Source: Deltaproteobacteria bacterium (GTDB lineage: Bacteria; Desulfobacterota; Deferrimicrobia; Deferrimicrobiales; Deferrimicrobiaceae). From it: a stretch of 10,024 nucleotides of DNA. Under the pieces are notes generated by a model that saw nothing but the letters and a program-made list of their open reading frames with translations, was not told where the DNA came from and did no database searches. Both the position numbers and the translations under genes were made by a program. Of the stretch, positions 6,473-10,024 are shown piece after piece. The stretch covers positions 1-10,024 of the forward strand of contig JAGGAJ010000059.1 of NCBI GenBank assembly GCA_017889845.1, read 5' to 3'. How positions within the stretch are numbered: position 1 is the stretch's first letter; every line of letters starts with the position of its first letter.

Positions 6473-7597
6473 ATGAAAATCGCCGTGGTGAAGGAGATCC
6501 GGGAGGGGGAGCGGAGGGTCGCCCTCGTCCCCGAATCGTGCGCGAAACTGGCGAAGGCCGGCTTTACGGTTGCCGTGGAGGGCGGGGCCGGAAACGGTGC
6601 GTTCTTCCCGGACGACGCGTTCCGGGAGGCGGGGGCCGGAATCGGGAGCGACCCGGCGGAGCTCTTATCGGGCGCCGACCTCGTCCTGAAGGTGCAGCCC
6701 CCGATGTTCAACCGGATCGTCGGGCGGCACGAGGCGTACATGATGCGGCCCGGCGCCGTGCTCGTGGGCCAGCTCGTTCCCGCGCGTCATCCCGACGCGG
6801 TGGTGCAGCTTGCGGGGCGGGGGATCACCGCGTTCGCCACGGACCGGATCCCCCGCATCACGCGCGCCCAGCCGATGGACACCCTCTCCTCGATGGCCAG
6901 CATCGCCGGCTACAAGGCGGTGCTGATCGCCGCGAACCTCCTCCCGCGCTACTTCCCGATGCTCTCCACGGCGGCCGGAACGATCCTCCCGGCGAAGGTC
7001 TTCGTCATCGGCGCGGGCGTGGCGGGGCTGCAGGCGGTCGCCACGGCGCGGCGCCTGGGCGCCGTCGTGGAGGCCACCGACACGCGGTCCGCGGTCCGGG
7101 AGCAGGTGCTGAGCCTGGGAGCCCGCTTCGTCGGCGTCGAAACCGGGGAGAGCGCGGAGGACGCCGGGGGGTATGCGCGGGAACTCTCGCCGGAGTTCTA
7201 CCGGAAACAGGCGGAGCTCATCGCCGGTCGGTGCGCGGCATCGGACGTCGTCATCACGACGGCGCTGATCGGCGGGGTGAAGGCCCCGCGGCTCGTCACC
7301 GCGGAGATGGTGCGGGGAATGAAACCCGGGACCGTGATCGTGGACGTGGCGGCGGAGGGCGGCGGCAACTGCGAGCTGACCCGCCCCGGGGAGACGGTCG
7401 TCGAGGGCGGCGTCACGATCTGCGGCGACGACAACCTGCCGTCCACCCTCCCGTGGCACGCGAGCACCCTGTTCTCCCGGAACCTGACCGCCTTCGTGCT
7501 GGCGTTCTGGAAGGACGGGCGGTTCCGGGTCGATCCCGCAGACGAGATCCAGCGCGCCGCGCTGGTGACGCACGAGGGGAAGGAGGCGACGGGATGA
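6473..7597 (+). CDS. pntAA: Proton-translocating NAD(P)+ transhydrogenase, alpha-1 subunit (NAD(H)-binding domain I)
   Basis: This is the peripheral, NAD(H)-binding component of the membrane transhydrogenase that couples inward proton flow to hydride transfer from NADH to NADP+. The 374-aa protein is a complete domain I, matching the separate alpha-1 subunit of Rhodospirillum rubrum rather than the fused E. coli PntA (about 510 aa). The Rossmann motif is VIGAGVAG (178-185), with D203 at the end of the second strand. The 'RQD loop' that organises the active site reads PRITRAQPMDTLSS (127-140), giving R128, Q133, D136 and S139, each one position after the R. rubrum residues R127, Q132, D135 and S138. 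Its presence favours transhydrogenase over the related alanine dehydrogenase. The ATG at 6473 is the only reasonable start, although GGGAGG lies 13 nt upstream, an unusually long spacing. The stop overlaps the pntAB start (ATGA). Confidence 0.95.
   Translation: MKIAVVKEIREGERRVALVPESCAKLAKAGFTVAVEGGAGNGAFFPDDAFREAGAGIGSDPAELLSGADLVLKVQPPMFNRIVGRHEAYMMRPGAVLVGQLVPARHPDAVVQLAGRGITAFATDRIPRITRAQPMDTLSSMASIAGYKAVLIAANLLPRYFPMLSTAAGTILPAKVFVIGAGVAGLQAVATARRLGAVVEATDTRSAVREQVLSLGARFVGVETGESAEDAGGYARELSPEFYRKQAELIAGRCAASDVVITTALIGGVKAPRLVTAEMVRGMKPGTVIVDVAAEGGGNCELTRPGETVVEGGVTICGDDNLPSTLPWHASTLFSRNLTAFVLAFWKDGRFRVDPADEIQRAALVTHEGKEATG
7581..7586 (+). promoter_or_regulatory. Shine-Dalgarno site for pntAB
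   Basis: AGGAGG lies 7 nt before the ATG at 7594 and inside the last codons of pntAA. It selects the ATGA-overlap start in a frame that stays open well upstream. Confidence 0.7.
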
Positions 7598-7890
7598 GCC
7601 CGGAACTCGAGCAGGGACTCTACGTCTTCGTTCTGGCCACCTTCGTGGGTTTCGAGGTCATCCGCCGGGTGTCGCCCCTGCTCCACACACCGCTCATGTC
7701 CCTCACCAACGCCATCTCGGCGATCGCCGTGGTGGGATCCATCGTGGTGGCGGGGGAGCAGAAGACGACCCTGTCCACCGTGCTCGGGACGGTGGCGGTT
7801 GCGTGCTCAATGATCAACATCGTGGGCGGGTATCTCATCACGTACCGCATGCTGCGGATGTTCCGGAAGAGCGATAGGGGGAAGCCGTGA
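7594..7890 (+). CDS. pntAB: NAD(P)+ transhydrogenase, alpha-2 subunit (short membrane component)
   Basis: This 98-aa integral membrane subunit supplies the first three helices of transhydrogenase domain II, the proton-conducting part. Predicted helices are about 8-25, 38-54 and 60-83. The conserved segment TPLMSLTNAISAI (32-44) is diagnostic of the subunit. It ends in a basic tail (RMLRMFRKSDRGK). The ATG at 7594 is fixed by AGGAGG 7 nt upstream and by the ATGA overlap with pntAA. The gene ends in a GTGA overlap with pntB, so the three subunits should be made in linked amounts. The frame is open upstream opposite pntAA, but that part is not coding. Confidence 0.94.
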   Translation: MSPELEQGLYVFVLATFVGFEVIRRVSPLLHTPLMSLTNAISAIAVVGSIVVAGEQKTTLSTVLGTVAVACSMINIVGGYLITYRMLRMFRKSDRGKP

Positions 7891-9269
7891 TCGAACGGGC
7901 CATCCCTCTGATCTACCTCGGCGCGGCGGCCTCCTTCGTCCTGGCGCTGAAGTGGCTCTCCTCCGTGCCGACGGCGCGGCGCGGGGTCATCGTGGGCATC
8001 GCGGGAATGGCGCTGGCGGTGGGCGGCACGCTGCTGCGTCCCGAGATCGTGAGCTACAAGTGGATCGCCGCGGCCTTCGTGGCGGGCACCGTGATCGGCG
8101 TCCCGATGGCGATGATGCCGATGACCGCCGTGCCGCAGCGGACCGCCCTGTCGCATGCATTCGGGGCCCTCGCGGCGGCGCTCGTGGGGACGGCGGAGTT
8201 CTATCTCCAGGCGCCCCGGATCGACCGGTTCACGATGGGGGCCCTGGCCCTGGAGGTGCTGCTGGGATTCCTCACCTTCACCGCATCGCTGATGGCCTTC
8301 GGCAAGCTCCAGGAGATCCTCCCCACCCGGCCGATCACCTACCGGAACCAGAACGTGGTGAACCTGGCGGTCCTCGGCGTCGCGGCGGGGTCCGGTGCGT
8401 ATCTCGTGGCGCGCCCGGAGGCCGCATGGCTGTTCCCCGTGCTGGCCGTCCTGTCGCTCCTGTTCGGCGTGATGCTGATCGTCCCCATCGGCGGGGCCGA
8501 CATGCCCACGGTGATCTCCCTCCTGAACTCGTACGCCGGTCTCGCGGCGGCGGCCATGGGGTTCGTCCTGGACAACAAGCTCCTCATCATCGCGGGGGCC
8601 CTCGACGGCTCCTCCGGCCTCATCCTGTCGGTGATCATGTGCCGCGCGATGAACCGCTCCTTCACCAACGTCCTGTTCGGCGCCTTCGGGCAGGTGCAGG
8701 AGGGGGCCGGGACGGCGGGGGAGCAGCGCACGGTGCGCAGCGCGACGGCCGGGGAGGCGGCGGCCATCCTCCAGGCGGCGAGCCGGGTGATCGTCGTTCC
8801 AGGGTACGGGATGGCGGTGGCCCAGGCGCAGCACAAGGTCCGCGAGCTCTTCGACGCGCTGACGAAGGCGGAGATCGACGTGCGGTTCGCCATCCACCCG
8901 GTGGCGGGGCGGATGCCGGGGCACATGAACGTGCTCCTCGCGGAGGCGGACATCCCGTACGACCGGCTGGTGGAGATGGAGGACGTCAATTCCGAATTTC
9001 CGCAGGCCGACGTGGCCCTCGTGCTGGGCGCCAACGACGTGACGAACCCGGCGGCGCGCCACGACCGGTCGAGCCCGATCTACGGGATGCCGATCCTCGA
9101 TGTGGACAGGGCGCGCACGGTGCTGGTCGTCAAGCGGAGCATGAGCCCGGGATTCGCCGGGATCGAAAACGAACTCTACCACCTCGACCGGACGCTGATG
9201 GTCTTCGGCGACGCCAAGGCGGTCGTGGGGAACATCGTCCGGGAACTCGCCGGAGGCGGAGGGAATTGA
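7887..9269 (+). CDS. pntB: NAD(P)+ transhydrogenase, beta subunit (domain II helices and NADP(H)-binding domain III)
   Basis: The beta subunit completes the proton channel and binds NADP(H). The 460 aa are almost the same length as E. coli PntB (462). The N-terminal part (about 1-265) holds the remaining domain II helices. H90 in ALSHAFGALAA corresponds to the E. coli proton-path residue His91, and GADMPTVISLLNSYAGLAAAA (203-223) carries the positions equivalent to Asp213 and Asn222 (here D205 and N214). The C-terminal NADP(H) domain (about 290-460) has VPGYGMAVAQAQ (304-315), HPVAGRMPGHMNVLLAEA (337-354), GANDVTNPAA (381-390) and VVKRSMSPGFAGIEN (414-428). The GTG start at 7887 follows AGGGGG by 5 nt and overlaps the pntAB stop. 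It is the last gene of the operon; a GC-rich stem-loop begins at its stop codon. Confidence 0.97.
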   Translation: MIERAIPLIYLGAAASFVLALKWLSSVPTARRGVIVGIAGMALAVGGTLLRPEIVSYKWIAAAFVAGTVIGVPMAMMPMTAVPQRTALSHAFGALAAALVGTAEFYLQAPRIDRFTMGALALEVLLGFLTFTASLMAFGKLQEILPTRPITYRNQNVVNLAVLGVAAGSGAYLVARPEAAWLFPVLAVLSLLFGVMLIVPIGGADMPTVISLLNSYAGLAAAAMGFVLDNKLLIIAGALDGSSGLILSVIMCRAMNRSFTNVLFGAFGQVQEGAGTAGEQRTVRSATAGEAAAILQAASRVIVVPGYGMAVAQAQHKVRELFDALTKAEIDVRFAIHPVAGRMPGHMNVLLAEADIPYDRLVEMEDVNSEFPQADVALVLGANDVTNPAARHDRSSPIYGMPILDVDRARTVLVVKRSMSPGFAGIENELYHLDRTLMVFGDAKAVVGNIVRELAGGGGN

Positions 9270-9312
9270 CCGGGGGCCTCTACCGGCTCCGGAGACGGGT
9301 CGCCGCCCCCGG
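9270..9312 (+). terminator. GC-rich stem-loop directly after pntB
   Basis: CCGGGGGC (9270-9277) and GCCCCCGG (9305-9312) form a perfect 8-bp stem with a 27-nt internal region, starting at the base after the pntB stop. No run of T follows, so it may be a U-less terminator or a 3'-protecting stem rather than a classical intrinsic terminator. Its position at the operon end supports a 3'-end role. Confidence 0.4.
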
Positions 9313-9340
9313 GCGATTCCGTGCTACCAACATCCCCGGA

Positions 9341-9349
9341 TGGTAGAAT
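9341..9349 (+). promoter_or_regulatory. Candidate extended -10 promoter for the lipoprotein gene
   Basis: TGG-TAGAAT matches TGn plus 5 of 6 bases of TATAAT. No -35 hexamer is apparent 16-18 bp upstream. Transcription would begin near 9356, giving a leader of about 30-47 nt depending on the start codon used. An inverted repeat (CTACCA 9324-9329 / TGGTAG 9341-9346) overlaps the box and could be an operator or a chance hairpin. Confidence 0.45.
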
Positions 9350-9402
9350 GCGGGTCGGGTCCGGCGATCCGTCGGGGGTGAACGATCCTGTCCTGGAAGG
9401 GA

Positions 9403-9786
9403 ATGATTCCGGTTTTCGCGCTCTGTCTCCTCGCGGCCTGCTCCGCAAGGAAAGAGGCGACCCGGCCTCTCACGCCCGGCGTGGAAGTCGTCCAGTGCAC
9501 CCTGGCGTCGAACCGCGAATTCGTGGGGGTCCTTTTCCGGACGACCGGCCCGGAACGGTACGACCCCGAAAGGATGGAAGCCTACCTGATCGACGAAGCC
9601 ACTGGAGAGAAATACCCTGTCGTTCGCCTGCAGCGGATCGGGCGGATCGCGGAGTTCACCACCCCCGGGGAGAAGGGCGTTCACCACGTCATGTTCCGGA
9701 ACCGGGAGGGGAAACTGAAGGTCGGTTCGTACGTCACGGTGGTGATCGGTCCCGGCCGCCAGGAACGCGTGCTGATCGGGGAGTGA
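9403..9786 (+). CDS. Small predicted lipoprotein of unknown function
   Basis: I do not recognise a named family. From ATG 9403 the product is 127 aa. It opens with a short hydrophobic segment ending in a lipobox, LAAC (10-13), so Cys13 would be lipidated after cleavage by signal peptidase II. Serine at +2 suggests outer-membrane sorting by the E. coli rule. The mature part has alternating polar and hydrophobic stretches suggestive of a beta-sandwich (for example VEVVQCTLAS, FVGVLFRTTG, KVGSYVTVVIG), with EKYPVVRLQRIGRIAEF in the middle. The start is uncertain. The ATG has GGAAGG only 2 nt upstream and gives a signal peptide with no basic residue. A CTG at 9388, 7 nt after GGGGGTG, would add five residues including a lysine and yield a normal n-region. 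An in-frame TGA at 9379 excludes anything longer. The gene has its own candidate promoter and converges with the receiver-domain gene. Confidence 0.75.
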   Translation: MIPVFALCLLAACSARKEATRPLTPGVEVVQCTLASNREFVGVLFRTTGPERYDPERMEAYLIDEATGEKYPVVRLQRIGRIAEFTTPGEKGVHHVMFRNREGKLKVGSYVTVVIGPGRQERVLIGE

Positions 9787-9821
9787 CGACCCGCAAGAAC
9801 GCGCGCCGCATCCGGGAAGAG

Positions 9822-10024
9822 TTAGACCTGCGTCGCCGCTTCCTGTCCGGGAAAGATCTCCCGCAACTTTCTGGATAGAATCGTCGGCGAGATCGGTTTC
9901 TGGAGGAAATGCCACCCCTTGTCCATATCCCCCAACTGCCCCACGGCGTCTTCCGCGTAACCGGACATGAAGAGTACCGGCGTGCCGGGCCTCGTATCGC
10001 CGACCCTCCGGGCCAGTTCGATTC
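9822..10024 (-). CDS. C-terminal part of a receiver (REC) domain, probably a hybrid histidine kinase or response regulator; truncated by window edge
   Basis: On the - strand an open frame enters from the window end and reads 66 residues to a TAA stop (9822-9824). The sequence begins IELARRVGDTRPGTPVLFMSGYAE and continues to HFLQKPISPTILSRKLREIF. This matches the second half of a phosphoacceptor receiver domain. VLFMSG is the fourth strand with the switch Ser/Thr, and QKP holds the invariant Lys-Pro after the fifth strand, followed by the last helix. The short tail after the last helix (PGQEAATQV) shows that the receiver is the C-terminal domain. The wording MSGYAED...FLQKP is most common in receivers at the end of hybrid sensor kinases, but a stand-alone regulator is possible. 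The phosphoacceptor Asp and all upstream domains lie outside the window. The gene converges with the lipoprotein gene, with a 35-bp gap and no clear terminator. Confidence 0.85.
   Translation of the reverse strand, partial: IELARRVGDTRPGTPVLFMSGYAEDAVGQLGDMDKGWHFLQKPISPTILSRKLREIFPGQEAATQV

Noticed and set aside
6473..7597. Alanine dehydrogenase as the identity of the pntAA product
   Set aside because: The families are homologous, but the RQD-loop residues and the immediately following pntAB and pntB genes identify it as transhydrogenase domain I.
7620..9182. 520-residue open frame on the - strand opposite pntAB/pntB
   Set aside because: It is His/Arg/Asp-rich shadow composition with no domain; the + strand encodes clear transhydrogenase subunits.
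9787..9821. Terminator between the lipoprotein gene and the convergent receiver-domain gene
   Set aside because: The 35-bp gap has no convincing stem-loop or T-tract on either strand.

Overview
The window is about two-thirds G+C by eye and carries an ordinary, densely packed bacterial chromosomal segment. It holds eight complete protein genes and two genes cut by the window edges. A free-standing two-CW-domain protein, split three-subunit proton-translocating transhydrogenase genes, RqcH and the codon usage suggest a GC-rich Desulfobacterota/Deltaproteobacteria-like organism. That placement is inference, not something the sequence proves. I see no transposase, integrase, CRISPR array, phage gene, tRNA or rRNA.

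Left part (1-1331, + strand): the 3' end of an endonuclease III-type DNA repair glycosylase (nth) is translationally coupled, through a GTGA overlap, to a PlsC-like 1-acyl-glycerol-3-phosphate acyltransferase. A major facilitator transporter runs the other way (2478-1297). Its 3' end overlaps the acyltransferase 3' end by 35 bp. Divergent from the transporter is nadE (2548-4167), a glutamine-dependent NAD+ synthase with an N-terminal nitrilase-type glutaminase domain.

Middle part (4177-6355): rqcH, the ribosome quality-control NFACT protein, lies on the - strand with only 9 bp between its stop and that of nadE. A 217-bp divergent intergenic stretch with an AT-rich island follows. It leads to a 100-aa, cysteine-rich two-CW-domain protein on the + strand.

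Right part (6473-10024): pntAA-pntAB-pntB is a tight operon with ATGA and GTGA overlaps, encoding the membrane transhydrogenase that uses the proton gradient to make NADPH from NADH and NADP+. It is followed by a GC-rich stem-loop, then a small lipoprotein gene behind a candidate extended -10 promoter. The window ends in the C-terminal 66 residues of a receiver domain on the - strand, probably the tail of a hybrid histidine kinase or response regulator. nadE and pnt both concern nicotinamide cofactors but are separated by other genes, so the link is thematic only.

I did not find an evident new biological system. The observations most worth a second look are promoter-like -10 boxes placed so close to the MFS and rqcH start codons that leaderless mRNAs are predicted, a possible CTG start on the lipoprotein gene, and the two-CW protein with its AT-rich upstream region.
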